Below, piece by piece: positions 49,674 to 59,361 of a stretch of 61,516 nucleotides of DNA; position 1 is the stretch's first letter, and each line of letters begins with the position of its first letter. Location: positions 1 to 61,516 of IMG/VR virus record IMGVR_UViG_3300036045_000009; one strand, given 5' to 3'. Below the pieces are notes generated by a model that did no database searches, had not been told where the DNA came from, and saw only the letters and a program-made list of their open reading frames with translations. The position numbers and the translations under genes are program-made. Origin of the DNA: a virus.

Positions 49674-50875
49674 TGCCGGCCGAGAATCCGAGCGAAGTCG
49701 TCGACACGGGCCAGCCCGCGGGGCTGCCGGCCGATGGCGTCGCCGCGGCGGAACCAGCCGGCGACACGCCGCAGGCCACGATTCGCACGTCGGATCACGA
49801 GCGCGCGGCGATCATCCAGCGCTACACGGAATCGAATCGCGCTGCCCAGGATTCGTCGCTGAACGCAGCGCGCGGCGCGTCCGAAGCCGCGATGCAGGAA
49901 GGCAGCGACGGTGTTTCTGCTCGCGCCGCGTCAGCCGGAAATGGCTCACAGGCAGCCGACGCCTCACCCCCAGATACCTCGTCGACCCCCGTCGAGAAAG
50001 CCGCAGCGCCGGAGTCGGAGACAGCCGCTCCGGCGCTGCGCACTGTGACCGTGAAGGTCTACGGGACCACGCTCGAGGTGCCGATGTCGACGGTCGAGGC
50101 TGCCGGCGGCATTGCCGCGTACCAGAAACAACTCGCGGTCGACGATCAGCTTCGCCGCGCCTCGATCCTCACGAAGAAGCTCGAGGAGCAACTGAATTCC
50201 GGGCAGAACGCGACCTCCGCGGCGCCCGCAACCACTACGGCCGCAGCCTCTCCACCTTCGGGCGAGCAGGCAGCGGTGGGAGGCAAGGAAGCCGCCCGCG
50301 AGGCGCTGGAGGCGCTGTTGGAGTCCGATGCGGATCGATTCTCGACCGCGCTCGGAAAGGCGATTGAGGGAACCGTGCAGGAACGGCTGCGCGAGGCGAA
50401 ACCGGCGGCTACGACAGCCGAAGCACCGGCCACGACTTCGCGAAGTGCCGAGGAAATTGCTGCCGCGAACGACGTGTTCGCGCAGGAATTTTCCCACCTG
50501 GCGAAGCGCCCGGAAGTGTTTCAGGCCGCGCAGGAACTGATGCGCGCGAGGATGTCGTCGCCGGAGTTCGCCTCCGTGCCGCTCGACATGCTCGCTCGCG
50601 ACGTCGGCGCGCGCGTCATGAAACTCACCGGCGCTCCGCTTGAATCTGCGCCAGCCAAGGCCGATACGCCCGCACGCCCGCGTGCTGACGTGGCATCGAG
50701 GCTGGAAGTGCGGCGCACGGTGAAAGCACGACTGCCGGCCGCTGCTTCGACCACGGCGGCATCGAGCACCCCCAATCCGCCCAAGAGCCGCGCCCAGGGG
50801 ATCTCCGATTACATCAAAACCCTGCGTTCGCGCAGCGGTTCCAACAGTGCCATCGCCGAGCGCGGTGCCCGTTAA
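49673..50875 (+). CDS. Scaffolding protein candidate
   Basis: A 400-residue acidic Ala/Ser/Thr/Pro-rich protein with long disordered stretches. Helical segments include KVYGTTLEVPMSTVEAAGGI, LRRASILTKKLEEQL and EEIAAANDVFAQEFSHLAKR, and the C-terminus is basic (ISDYIKTLRSRSG). Immediately upstream of the capsid gene, where scaffolds usually lie. Composition fits a helical, removable scaffold. Confidence 0.72.
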   Translation: MPAENPSEVVDTGQPAGLPADGVAAAEPAGDTPQATIRTSDHERAAIIQRYTESNRAAQDSSLNAARGASEAAMQEGSDGVSARAASAGNGSQAADASPPDTSSTPVEKAAAPESETAAPALRTVTVKVYGTTLEVPMSTVEAAGGIAAYQKQLAVDDQLRRASILTKKLEEQLNSGQNATSAAPATTTAAASPPSGEQAAVGGKEAAREALEALLESDADRFSTALGKAIEGTVQERLREAKPAATTAEAPATTSRSAEEIAAANDVFAQEFSHLAKRPEVFQAAQELMRARMSSPEFASVPLDMLARDVGARVMKLTGAPLESAPAKADTPARPRADVASRLEVRRTVKARLPAAASTTAASSTPNPPKSRAQGISDYIKTLRSRSGSNSAIAERGAR

Positions 50876-50887
50876 GGAGAACTTTCA

Positions 50888-51892
50888 ATGAGCGGACAAG
50901 TTTGGCAGGTCGCGTCTGAGGGCGGCTACATGTACTCCGACGAGCTGTCGGTGTACCTGCGAACCGTCGTGCAGCCGGCGATGCGCTTCCGTCAGTATTG
51001 CGACGCGAAGGACGCGACGGAGGCAGGCACCGGCAAGACCTACGGCGCCGGCGACAAGTTCACGTGGAACGTGTACTCCGACGCGCAGGACGGCGGCGAT
51101 CAGTTGGTCGAGAACGCACCGATCCCGGAAACCAATTTCCGGATCACGCAGGGCTCGCTGACGATCACCGAGTACGGCAACTCCGTGCCCTACACGGCGA
51201 AGCTCGACAACCTGTCGCTGCATCCGGTGCAGGAGGTCATCAACCGCGTGCTCGGCAACGACGTCGCAAAGACGCTCGATGGCGCCGCGTACAACCAGTT
51301 CCGGGTGACGAACCTCAAGGTCAACGCGGCGTCTGGCACATCGACGACCGACGTAGTAGTCGTCGACACCGGCTCGATCGGCGTCACGAACAACATCGCC
51401 ATGAACAAGAACCACGTCAAGGCGATCTCGGACGTGATGAAGGAGCGCAACATCCCCGCGTATCAGGGGAGCGACTACTTCTGCGTGGGCTGGCCCACGA
51501 CCTTCCGCACGTTCAAGAACGACTTGGAGGCGCTGAATCAGTACGTGGATCAGGGCTTCCGCCAGATCATGAACGGCGAGATCGGCCGCTACGAAGGCAT
51601 CCGCTTCATCGAGCAGACGCACGTGGCGAAGGGCGGCGCCGAGGACAGCACCTCGTACAACTTCCGCACGACCGACCCCTGGAACAACGCCAAGAGCGAC
51701 TGGGCGTTCTTCTTCGGCGAGGACACGGTGGCCGAGGCCATCGTCGTGCCGGAGGAGATGCGCGGCAAGATCCCCGGCGACTTCGGTCGCGACAAGGGCA
51801 TCGCCTGGTACTACCTCGGAGGCTTCGGCATCGTCCACGCCGGTGCGGGCAACAAGAACACCCGCATCATGAACTGGCAGTCGAACGCCTGA
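50888..51892 (+). CDS. Major capsid protein (N4-gp56 family)
   Basis: A 334-residue protein with a strong AAGGAG site upstream. Segments LSVYLRTVVQPAMRFRQYCD, GDKFTWNVYSDAQDGGDQLV, LTITEYGNSVPYTAKLDNLS and a Tyr/Gly-rich C-terminus match the N4-gp56-type HK97-fold capsid family. Forms the icosahedral shell. No signal for a protease is present nearby, consistent with scaffold-driven assembly. Confidence 0.88.
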   Translation: MSGQVWQVASEGGYMYSDELSVYLRTVVQPAMRFRQYCDAKDATEAGTGKTYGAGDKFTWNVYSDAQDGGDQLVENAPIPETNFRITQGSLTITEYGNSVPYTAKLDNLSLHPVQEVINRVLGNDVAKTLDGAAYNQFRVTNLKVNAASGTSTTDVVVVDTGSIGVTNNIAMNKNHVKAISDVMKERNIPAYQGSDYFCVGWPTTFRTFKNDLEALNQYVDQGFRQIMNGEIGRYEGIRFIEQTHVAKGGAEDSTSYNFRTTDPWNNAKSDWAFFFGEDTVAEAIVVPEEMRGKIPGDFGRDKGIAWYYLGGFGIVHAGAGNKNTRIMNWQSNA

Positions 51893-51922
51893 GCCGGCGC
51901 ACCTACAGGAAGGACAGCAGAC

Positions 51923-52315
51923 ATGGGCTACAGCAATCCGATCCAGCGCTCCTACGGGCTCAAGGGTCACGCCTTCACCTCGGCGATCACGCGCGCGATC
52001 AAGCCGCCGCCGAAGTGCAACCGCGGCCGCATCACCGACATTCACGTGTCGGTGACGGTCGTGTTCACGGCGGTGACCACGCAGGGGTTCATCAACGTCG
52101 GTACGGCTGGCGATACCACGAAGTACGCGAGTCTCGGCATGGGCACGGCGGCGGCCAACACCGCCTACAACTCGCGCGACTTCCCCGCCGCGATCAAGTC
52201 CGACATCGACATGACCCGTGACAACGTGACCGCGATCCAGTACGCGATCGTGGCGCCGACCGGCGGCTCGCCGACGGGCACGGGTGACTTCGACATCGAG
52301 ATCGCCTGGTCGTAG
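51923..52315 (+). CDS. Head decoration/stabilisation protein candidate
   Basis: A 130-residue beta-rich protein (TDIHVSVTVVFTAVTTQGFI). It directly follows the capsid gene with GGAAGGA upstream and is followed by a terminator-like hairpin. Size and position suit a capsid decoration protein. Confidence 0.68.
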   Translation: MGYSNPIQRSYGLKGHAFTSAITRAIKPPPKCNRGRITDIHVSVTVVFTAVTTQGFINVGTAGDTTKYASLGMGTAAANTAYNSRDFPAAIKSDIDMTRDNVTAIQYAIVAPTGGSPTGTGDFDIEIAWS

Positions 52316-52337
52316 TACCAGCGGCAACGTGTGACAG

Positions 52338-52363
52338 GGCGGGGCCTTGACCCCGCCACTTTT
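52338..52363 (+). terminator. Rho-independent terminator-like hairpin
   Basis: Perfect 7-base stem GGCGGGG (52338-52344) / CCCCGCC (52351-52357) with a CCTTGA loop, followed by ACTTTT. It lies between the capsid/decoration pair and downstream head genes. The short T-run suggests partial termination that would raise capsid over tail expression. Confidence 0.72.
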
Positions 52364-52379
52364 CGACAAAGGAGCCACG

Positions 52380-52565
52380 ATGAGCGGCAAGCGAGACTGT
52401 CAGTTGGGTTCTGGCCTGGAAGCCGGCGTGTACACGAAGGACTCGGCGAAGGGCAAGGCGGAGCGCAACCCGTCCAAGACCAGCGACTACCAGAACGACT
52501 CCAGCGCGCGCCTGTCCGCGGGCAAGCGCGTGAAGGGCGCTGGCGGCAAGCACAAGTTCGCGTGA
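52380..52565 (+). CDS. Small Lys/Ser-rich virion protein
   Basis: A 61-residue hydrophilic protein. ATG 52380 is chosen for the AAAGGAG site just upstream; an earlier in-frame start would overlap the terminator. Disordered, with SAGKRVKGAGGKHKFA at the C-terminus. Probably a minor head protein by position. Confidence 0.62.
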   Translation: MSGKRDCQLGSGLEAGVYTKDSAKGKAERNPSKTSDYQNDSSARLSAGKRVKGAGGKHKFA

Positions 52566-52575
52566 GCAGGCCCAC

Positions 52576-52839
52576 ATGAAGGGCCCGCTGTACTACGCGA
52601 CCGTGGTGGAGAAGCCGCCGGACACGCACTCCGGTCGTGATCCGAGCGGGCGTGACCGCGCGCGTGTGACGCACGGAACGCCGCATCGCTACGACTCGAA
52701 CTTCGATCGCGACGAAACGGGCAACACCGTGACCCGCGCCGAACTCGAGAAGAACGCGGGCGAGCGTGAGCGCGGCGCTCGCAATGAGGACGGGTTCTCG
52801 TCGCGCATGCCCTTCAACCGCCGAACCTGCGGGTACTGA
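52576..52839 (+). CDS. Small hydrophilic virion-block protein
   Basis: An 87-residue, highly charged, probably disordered protein (PPDTHSGRDPSGRDRARVTH). Ends one base before the next start. No family recognised. Confidence 0.6.
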   Translation: MKGPLYYATVVEKPPDTHSGRDPSGRDRARVTHGTPHRYDSNFDRDETGNTVTRAELEKNAGERERGARNEDGFSSRMPFNRRTCGY

Positions 52840-52840
52840 C

Positions 52841-53236
52841 ATGGCCTTCAAAAAGCGGGCTGGCGCGCCAGCCTTCAACCCCGCCGAGCCGCACGGCACG
52901 CTGTACGGCAGCGGCGATGAGAGCGACATGGCGGGCGTGCGCTACGTGCAGCGCGGCCACTACTACGCCGCGAATCAGGAGTACGTCGGGAGTGACGAGT
53001 CCGCGTCCACCGTTGCCGTGAGCGCGGCGCCAGTTCGCGAGGTCAATCGCAACGAGCGCTTCGTCGAGCCGGAAGAGGCGACCGAACTGCTGAAAGACCC
53101 GCGCGCGGCGAAACTCATGTCGTCGAGCCTCGATGAGCTTGCGGCGATTACGAAAGAGCACGGCGGCCCGCAGTTCGGCGGCGACAATGCGCTCGCGCTC
53201 TACACAGCCTGGCTGCTGAAGTTCGCGGTCGAATGA
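52841..53236 (+). CDS. Head-completion-type protein
   Basis: A 131-residue protein. The N-terminal half is Gly/Tyr-rich (YVQRGHYYAANQEYVG) and the C-terminal half is helical. Lies just before the adaptor gene, so a role in head completion is plausible but unproven. Confidence 0.6.
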   Translation: MAFKKRAGAPAFNPAEPHGTLYGSGDESDMAGVRYVQRGHYYAANQEYVGSDESASTVAVSAAPVREVNRNERFVEPEEATELLKDPRAAKLMSSSLDELAAITKEHGGPQFGGDNALALYTAWLLKFAVE

Positions 53237-53252
53237 CCGCGCCCGCGCGGTC

Positions 53253-53969
53253 GTGAACTACCTTTCGCTCTGTCAGGATTTCGTCAGCCAGTTCGGACTT
53301 GCCGGCGGCACGGGGCCGACCACTGTCGTCAACCAGACCGGCGAACTCGCGAATGTCGTTCGCTGGATTCGCGACGCCGAACTCTACCTCAACAACCTGT
53401 GGGTCGACTGGCGGTTCCTGTGGCTGCCGTACACGGGGACGATCGCCGCGGCCGCATCCGTGCCGAGCGCGGTCACGCAACCGGGCGTGCGCGTGCGGCT
53501 GTGGGAAACGCACAAGCTGAAGATTCGCGTAGCGTCACCACTCGAACCCTCTTGGTCGACGCTCGCTTTCCTCCCGCGTTCGCAGTTCGAGCGACTGTAC
53601 GACCCCGACGTGTCGACACCGGGGCGCCCGGAAGCGTTCACGGTGATGCCGGACAACACCATCCAGTTCGACAAGAGCGCCGACGTTATCTACGACGTGA
53701 AGGGCTCGTACTTCCGCTCGCCGGAGCCGATGACGGAGAACGAGCACTTACCGCTCATGCCAGCCGAGTACCACCGGCTGATCCTCGTCCGCGCCTGCAT
53801 CATGTACGCCGACCGCGAGGACGCGCCAGAGCTCGTGAATGGCGCGACCGCCGAGTACCCAGACCTGCTGGAAAAACTGGAAGCCTCGCAACTTGAGGGC
53901 CAGTTGAACCGACGGCGGTCGACGACGCCCGATGAGCACGTGTCCGCCAACACGGAGCGCTGGCTGTGA
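53253..53969 (+). CDS. Head-tail adaptor protein
   Basis: A 238-residue protein starting at GTG 53253. The motif NVVRWIRDAELYLNNLWVDW, the LYDPDVSTPGRPEAFTVMPD strand-turn region and LLEKLEASQLEGQLNRR near the end match podovirus adaptor (gp4/tubular A-like) proteins. Binds the portal and carries the tail. Overlaps the next gene by 4 bases. Confidence 0.76.
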   Translation: MNYLSLCQDFVSQFGLAGGTGPTTVVNQTGELANVVRWIRDAELYLNNLWVDWRFLWLPYTGTIAAAASVPSAVTQPGVRVRLWETHKLKIRVASPLEPSWSTLAFLPRSQFERLYDPDVSTPGRPEAFTVMPDNTIQFDKSADVIYDVKGSYFRSPEPMTENEHLPLMPAEYHRLILVRACIMYADREDAPELVNGATAEYPDLLEKLEASQLEGQLNRRRSTTPDEHVSANTERWL

Positions 53970-56086
53970 ACCTCGCGGAAACGCGAGCGGTCGCGCGGCG
54001 TACGGGGGCGACGCGAGTCGTCGACAGCGACTACTTCGCGCTCGAGGGCGGGCTGAACGTCGTCGACGCCTCGCTCAAGGTGAAGCCCGGAGAGTTGCTC
54101 GGCTCCCTGAACTACGAAGCGAAGGCGCGCTCGGGCTATGAGTCACTGCGTGGCTTCGAACGCTACGACGGCCGGTTGCTCCCTTCGCTCGCGCCCTATT
54201 GGGTGCTGAACTTCGACGGTCAGGCGAACGTCGCGAACGACGCCTCCGTCGGCTCGACGGTGACCGCCGGTTCCGGCGGAACCGCGGTCGTGCTCAAGTT
54301 CGACGACCCGAACAATGATGGTATCGGCCGGCTGATCGTTGGCCGACTCGTCGGCAGTTTCACCGACAACACCTCTCTCACCAGCGGCTCGTACTCGGCG
54401 CTGTTGAACGGCGCGCCACAGCAGAACACGGCCGCAACCGATGAAGAGGACGAAGAATTCCGCGCGCTCGCGATCGCGGATCAGCGCGCGCAGATAGCCG
54501 CTGTGCCGGGCGAAGGCAAGGTGCTTGGCGTCGTGATCTATCGCGGCGTGACCTACGCGCTGCGCAACAACGTCGGCAACACAGCCGCGGTGCTGCACAA
54601 GTCCACGACAACCGGCTGGACGGCGGTAAGCCTGGGGTGGAAGCTGAAGTTTACTGCCGGGCAGGCGGCTGCAGTCGCGGAAGGCGACACGCTCACCGGC
54701 AACACGTCGACCGCGACTGGCATCGTGCGAAAGATCGTGGTCACGGCGGGCACGTTCGCGGGCAACAACGCCGTGGGCTACTTCATCCTGACCGGAGTCA
54801 GCGGCACGTACTCGAACGGCGAAAGCCTGCGGGTCGGCGGCACGAACCGGGCGACAGCAGACGGCGCGAGCGCTGCGCAGACGCTCTCGCCGAATGGCCG
54901 GTTCGAGTTCCGCGTCCACAACTTCTACGGCCACACGCGGACCACTCGCCTGTACGGCGTCGACGGCGTGAACAAGGCGTTCGAGTACCAAGACGGAACG
55001 GGCGAGTTCTTCTGCCTCATCGACACGGGCATGTCGCAGGACAAGCCGAATCACCTTGCCGTGTGGCAGGGCCAACTGTGGCTGACGTTCCCCGGCGGCA
55101 GCATTCAGAAGTCCGGCGTGAACGACCCGGCGCTCTTCACCGTGCTGTCGGGCGCCGCCGAGCTCGCAATCGGCGATGAGCCGACGGGGCTGCTTGAAGA
55201 AGTCGGCACGGTCATGTTCATTTTCTCGCGCGACCGCACGAGTTACATCGAAGGAAACCCCGCGGACGGTTACGCGCTGCGCACCTTCAACCCTGAAGTG
55301 GGGGCCTTCGAGCACACGATCCAGCGCATCGGCCAAGGCACGTATCTCGACGATCGCGGCTTCGCCACGCTCGCAACGACCGACCGATTCGGCAACTACG
55401 CCGGCAATTCGATCAGCGAGAAGATCGCGCCGCTCATCAAACCTATCAAGACGCGCGCGATCGCAAGCTGCATATCCCGCAACTACGACCGCTACCGCTG
55501 CTTTCTCGACGACGGGCAGTTCTTCTCGATCACGTTCCGCGACAGAAAGCCGATCGCGCACATGCGCTGCGAGTACCCGAAAGTGGTGCGCTGCGTGTGG
55601 AGCGGCGAGGACAGCGTTGGCGACGAGCGCATCGTATTCGGTTCGGACGACGGATTCGTGTACGTCGCCGACTCGGGCACGAGTTTCGATGGGGCTGCCA
55701 TCGTTACGTTCATGCGCCTGCCGTTCCATCACTCGCGCGCGCCGAGCCGCGTGAAGCGCTATCGCGCCGCCGAGTTCGACATCGTGCTCGAAGGCAAGTG
55801 CTCGGTGTCGATCGGTGTCGACTACACATACGCGCGGGCCGACGTGCGCGGCGATCCGACTCGCGTCATTGAACTCCTGGGCGGCGGCGGATTCTGGGAC
55901 GTGAGTTTGTGGGATCAGTTCCGCTGGAACGCCGGTTTCTCGGCCCGCGCCAACGTCAAGTTGGAAGCGAGCGGCCAGAACCTCTCTTTTCTCATCGCGA
56001 GCAACAGCGCGGCGAACGCGAGCCATGCCGTCGACGGCGTGCGCTTGCTGCTCACCTACCGACGGCTCGAGCGGGGTGTGGGATGA
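53966..56086 (+). CDS. Tail hub/nozzle-type protein
   Basis: A 706-residue protein. N-terminal LAETRAVARRTGATRVVDSD with LEGGLNVVDASLKVKPGELL resembles podovirus nozzle proteins. The middle has several beta repeats (TAGSGGTAVVLKF, TGNTSTATGIVRKI), and the C-terminal region has FMRLPFHHSRAPSRVKRYRA and an aromatic end. Large beta-propeller nozzles of this length close short tails. Sits between adaptor and fibre genes. Role inferred from these features. Confidence 0.68.
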   Translation: MNLAETRAVARRTGATRVVDSDYFALEGGLNVVDASLKVKPGELLGSLNYEAKARSGYESLRGFERYDGRLLPSLAPYWVLNFDGQANVANDASVGSTVTAGSGGTAVVLKFDDPNNDGIGRLIVGRLVGSFTDNTSLTSGSYSALLNGAPQQNTAATDEEDEEFRALAIADQRAQIAAVPGEGKVLGVVIYRGVTYALRNNVGNTAAVLHKSTTTGWTAVSLGWKLKFTAGQAAAVAEGDTLTGNTSTATGIVRKIVVTAGTFAGNNAVGYFILTGVSGTYSNGESLRVGGTNRATADGASAAQTLSPNGRFEFRVHNFYGHTRTTRLYGVDGVNKAFEYQDGTGEFFCLIDTGMSQDKPNHLAVWQGQLWLTFPGGSIQKSGVNDPALFTVLSGAAELAIGDEPTGLLEEVGTVMFIFSRDRTSYIEGNPADGYALRTFNPEVGAFEHTIQRIGQGTYLDDRGFATLATTDRFGNYAGNSISEKIAPLIKPIKTRAIASCISRNYDRYRCFLDDGQFFSITFRDRKPIAHMRCEYPKVVRCVWSGEDSVGDERIVFGSDDGFVYVADSGTSFDGAAIVTFMRLPFHHSRAPSRVKRYRAAEFDIVLEGKCSVSIGVDYTYARADVRGDPTRVIELLGGGGFWDVSLWDQFRWNAGFSARANVKLEASGQNLSFLIASNSAANASHAVDGVRLLLTYRRLERGVG

Positions 56087-56826
56087 GCCGATACTGGAAC
56101 TGGACATCCAATCTGTCGCCGGGCGAGATCGCGCGCTCGCAGGAAGTGAACGACAACTTCAGCGCGATCGACGCCGGTCTCGATGCGGTCGAGCTCGAAA
56201 TGAACCGCTCGATCCGGTTCACCAACGATTCCAATCCGGCAGAGTCGTACTTCCAGATCGCTGAGTCGCCCGCGCAGCGCGCGAGCAAGGCGCTCGGCTT
56301 CGACTCCGCTGGAAAGGCCGCCATCGTCAGTGTGCTGTGGAACTGGCGAGACGCCTGGCTTACGTCGACCGCGTACGCCGTGAACGATGTCGTGTCGCAA
56401 GGCGCGGAGAAATCGCTGTACGTGTGCCGCGTGGCGCACACCTCAGGCACGTTCGCAACGGACTTGGCCGCGTCAAAGTGGACGAAGGTCATCGACCTCA
56501 CTGAGGTGTCACGTGCTATTCGCAAACAGCAAATAGTCACGAATGCGATGTCGCCGTTTGTCGCGACCGCGGGCGACGACCTGCTTGTCGACGTCGCCGG
56601 CGGCGCGGTCACGATCACGTTGCCGGCGTCGCCGTCGATCAACGATCAAGCCATCAGCATCACCCACATCGACGGGAACATCGGCACGAACAACATCACC
56701 GTCGCGCGCAACGGCAATCTCATCATGGCGCTCGCCGAGAACATGGTCGTGAACGACACGAACGCCGCCTTCGAGCTCGCGTACTCCGATGCGTCTCGAG
56801 GGTGGCGCCTCGTTCGCGGAACATGA
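56083..56826 (+). CDS. Tail fibre base protein with carbohydrate-binding-like module
   Basis: A 247-residue protein. The N-terminal [20 protein letters not shown] with [15 protein letters not shown] is a common fibre attachment domain. The middle segment [30 protein letters not shown] (about 95-128) matches the CBM5/12 chitin-binding-like fold. The C-terminus is a beta domain ([20 protein letters not shown]). Likely anchors the collagen-like fibres that follow; start overlaps the hub stop. Confidence 0.66.
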   Translation: MSRYWNWTSNLSPGEIARSQEVNDNFSAIDAGLDAVELEMNRSIRFTNDSNPAESYFQIAESPAQRASKALGFDSAGKAAIVSVLWNWRDAWLTSTAYAVNDVVSQGAEKSLYVCRVAHTSGTFATDLAASKWTKVIDLTEVSRAIRKQQIVTNAMSPFVATAGDDLLVDVAGGAVTITLPASPSINDQAISITHIDGNIGTNNITVARNGNLIMALAENMVVNDTNAAFELAYSDASRGWRLVRGT

Positions 56827-57338
56827 GCACCTACCGCCTGCTGCGTGTGTTGGGTCCGCCGGGGCCCGTTGGCCCCAACGGACCGACCGGCCCGTCAAGT
56901 CCAGGCCCAACCGGACCTCCTGGACCGACGGGGCCGAACGGACCGAATGGACCCGCGGGACCCACCGGACCCGCAGGTCCCACAGGTCCAACTGGTCCGA
57001 CGGGTCCCGCTGGATTGGGGCCGACAGGTCCCGCAGGGCCTCCGGGTCCGTCGGGTTCGCCGGGCGGCGCCGGTCCTCCTGGGCCTGCGGGCTCGACAGG
57101 TCCGACTGGACCGACCGGACCTACAGGTCCTACCGGACCCAATGGCCCACCCGGACCGACCGGCCCGACAGGTCCTACCGGACCCACAGGTCCCACGGGG
57201 CCCACGGGGCCCGCCGGACCCACTGGCCCCACAGGACCAGCGGGCGCAACGGGCGGACCCGGACCGACCGGGCCAGCCGGGCCCACCGGGCCCACTGGAC
57301 CCACTGGACCGACGGGGCCCGTTGGCCCGCCGGGGTAA
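56823..57338 (+). CDS. Collagen-like fibre protein 1
   Basis: A 171-residue protein. After a short head ([20 protein letters not shown]) it is almost entirely Gly-Pro-X triplets to the end ([16 protein letters not shown]), able to form a collagen triple helix. Y-position residues are mostly Thr, Pro, Asn, Ala and Ser. A prolyl-hydroxylase-like enzyme lies downstream at 60238. The head resembles that of the gene at 57507 ([16 protein letters not shown]), so these are paralogues. Confidence 0.85.
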   Translation: MSTYRLLRVLGPPGPVGPNGPTGPSSPGPTGPPGPTGPNGPNGPAGPTGPAGPTGPTGPTGPAGLGPTGPAGPPGPSGSPGGAGPPGPAGSTGPTGPTGPTGPTGPNGPPGPTGPTGPTGPTGPTGPTGPAGPTGPTGPAGATGGPGPTGPAGPTGPTGPTGPTGPVGPPG

Positions 57339-57348
57339 GGGCGAGCCC

Positions 57349-57510
57349 GTGCACTGGCTCACCATCGACACGCCGGACGCGATTTTCGTCGTGCCCGACA
57401 ACGCCCGCCATCTGCTCGATCCAGATGGCCTGTGCTGCGCGTGCGAGCCGATCGTCGAGCGCGAGCCCGACTACCGCTGCAACGTCGTCGTGCACCGCGA
57501 GGATGCGTGA
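57349..57510 (+). CDS. Small Cys-containing protein between collagen-like genes
   Basis: A 53-residue protein starting at GTG 57349. Contains [17 protein letters not shown], a Cys triad, and ends with a GTGA overlap with the next collagen-like gene. Possibly a trimerisation or chaperone factor; this is inference from position. Confidence 0.58.
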   Translation: MHWLTIDTPDAIFVVPDNARHLLDPDGLCCACEPIVEREPDYRCNVVVHREDA

Positions 57511-58340
57511 GCACGTATCGGCAGTTCGTGGTCATGCGCGAAGGCGGGCCGGGGCCGAGTGGCCCGATCGGCGTGCCCGGCACACCCGGCCCCACCGGCG
57601 GCAGTGGTCCCGCTGGCCCATCAGGTCCGCCCGGTCCCACTGGCCCGTCGCCGACCGGGCCAACAGGTCCAAACGGCCCGCCTGGCCCCACTGGCCCGTC
57701 GCTTCCTGAATTCACGGGCCCTGTCGGCCCGACTGGACCTCCCGGTCCTTCGCCGCCGGGGCCTCCTGGGCCGACTGGCGCGACAGGCCCAACAGGTCCA
57801 ACCGGGCCATCGCCAACCGGACCCTCAGGACCGACTGGCCCAACCGGACCGACCGGGCCATCGCCAACGGGGCCCGCGGGGCCAACCGGCCCTACCGGGC
57901 CTTCACCGCTCGGACCGCCCGGCCCGTCTCCGGCTGGTCCTCCAGGCCCAACCGGACCTCCTGGGCCAACCGGCCCCACCGGACCTACGGGTCCAACAGG
58001 GCCTACAGGCATCAACGCGGGGCTCAGTCCTGTCGACAGACTGGTGATTATTCCGGAGCCCGGCGGAACCGTTGGCCCAAGAAATGCACCGACGATGCCA
58101 GCGTCGTACACCGGTGGCGCGCCCGGTACGCCGACCTACGGGTGGGCCTTAATTGCGCCGAACTTCCCAGGCGCGTCGTTCCAAAACCCGGCTGGAGCGT
58201 CGAGCCAGATTGTAGGTTTCCCAGGCCCGCTCGGCGCAGGAAATCCAACACAGGGCGTGCGGGTGACCGTCACAGACCCCCTCAGTAACGCCGCTACGCA
58301 AGACGCCATAGCGAGCCTGACTATCGAGGACGGGACTTAG
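57507..58340 (+). CDS. Collagen-like fibre protein 2
   Basis: A 277-residue protein. A short head, about 160 residues of Gly-Pro-X repeats with interruptions ([20 protein letters not shown]; the [11 protein letters not shown] break), then a globular C-terminus of about 90 residues ([40 protein letters not shown]) with an Ig-like strand pattern that could contact the receptor. Confidence 0.85.
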   Translation: MSTYRQFVVMREGGPGPSGPIGVPGTPGPTGGSGPAGPSGPPGPTGPSPTGPTGPNGPPGPTGPSLPEFTGPVGPTGPPGPSPPGPPGPTGATGPTGPTGPSPTGPSGPTGPTGPTGPSPTGPAGPTGPTGPSPLGPPGPSPAGPPGPTGPPGPTGPTGPTGPTGPTGINAGLSPVDRLVIIPEPGGTVGPRNAPTMPASYTGGAPGTPTYGWALIAPNFPGASFQNPAGASSQIVGFPGPLGAGNPTQGVRVTVTDPLSNAATQDAIASLTIEDGT

Positions 58341-58343
58341 GCC

Positions 58344-59354
58344 GTGGCGAACGTTGTTATTACCAGCGTGCTCCTGAACGGCTACAACCTCGACGGCGGG
58401 GCGAAGTCGGTTGAAATCGCGCGCCACCGCGATTGCGTCGCGCACCAGTTGTCGATCGCGATCACGCCGGCCGCAGGCTCGGGAACGCTGCGCGTGCGCG
58501 GCGTGCCGAGCGGCTCGAAGATGGCGCCAGTCATCATCAGCGCGGCGCTGGAGTCGATCGCGCTCAACGCCGGCAATCAGACGTTCGTCATTCAGGGCAT
58601 GTTCGAGCACCTGGAGTTCGTGCCCTCGAGTCCGCCCGCGAACACGCTCATCACCGTCAGTCTCGTATCCACCCCCGGCGACCTGCGGTCGGGGCCTCCT
58701 GGACCCACAGGTCCGACGGGACCTGGCGGCGGGCCGCCTGGACCGCCAGGCCCATCCGGTACCGGGCCAACTGGACCGCCTGGTCCTACTGGCCCGAGCG
58801 GGCCGGCGGGACCCGCGGGACCAAGCGGGGCAAGTGGCCCCACGGGACCGAGCGGACCTCCGGGTCCAGCGGGTCCGCCCGGCGGGCCTCCGGGACCGAC
58901 AGGTCCAACGGGGGCAGATGGTCCCCCAGGCCCTGCCGGACCCCCAGGGCCATCTGGCCCTGCAGGACCGACAGGTCCAACCGGGCCAACAGGTCCGAAT
59001 GGGCCCCCCGGTCCCACGGGCCCCGCTGGTCCGAATGGACCGACGGGGCCAGCGGGGACGGCTGGCTCGGTCTGGTTCAGCCAAGCCGGCGCGCCGCCAG
59101 CGCCGACGGGCGTCAACGGCGATCACGCGCTCAACACCACGAACGGGGAAATCCTCGAAAAGATCAGCGGCACGTGGACGTCGCAGGGAAACATCACCGG
59201 GCCCGCGGGACCCACCGGACCCGCTGGCGGCGCTGGTCCGACGGGCCCCACGGGGCCGACAGGTCCCAATGGCCCACCGGGCCCCACAGGACCGACGGGC
59301 CCAACAGGGCCATCCGGCTCCGGCGACACCCTGCTCTACATGTTCCTGAATTGA
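58344..59354 (+). CDS. Collagen-like fibre protein 3
   Basis: A 336-residue protein from GTG 58344. An N-terminal beta domain of about 110 residues is followed by Gly-Pro-X repeats (about 113-235), a small globular insert ([32 protein letters not shown]) and a second collagen-like tract ending [12 protein letters not shown]. The insert resembles short trimer-stabilising knobs of other phage fibres. Confidence 0.85.
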   Translation: MANVVITSVLLNGYNLDGGAKSVEIARHRDCVAHQLSIAITPAAGSGTLRVRGVPSGSKMAPVIISAALESIALNAGNQTFVIQGMFEHLEFVPSSPPANTLITVSLVSTPGDLRSGPPGPTGPTGPGGGPPGPPGPSGTGPTGPPGPTGPSGPAGPAGPSGASGPTGPSGPPGPAGPPGGPPGPTGPTGADGPPGPAGPPGPSGPAGPTGPTGPTGPNGPPGPTGPAGPNGPTGPAGTAGSVWFSQAGAPPAPTGVNGDHALNTTNGEILEKISGTWTSQGNITGPAGPTGPAGGAGPTGPTGPTGPNGPPGPTGPTGPTGPSGSGDTLLYMFLN

Positions 59355-59361
59355 GGCAGCC

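Noticed and set aside
54143-56107. 654-codon minus-strand open frame across the tail hub gene
   Set aside because: Shadow composition, opposite to a coupled run of plus-strand structural genes.
56831-57304. Long Gly-Pro-Val repeat frames on the minus strand of the collagen-like genes
   Set aside because: GGN-CCN codons are near self-complementary, so the antisense of a Gly-Pro-X tract is automatically another open Gly-Pro tract; no start signals or context support it.
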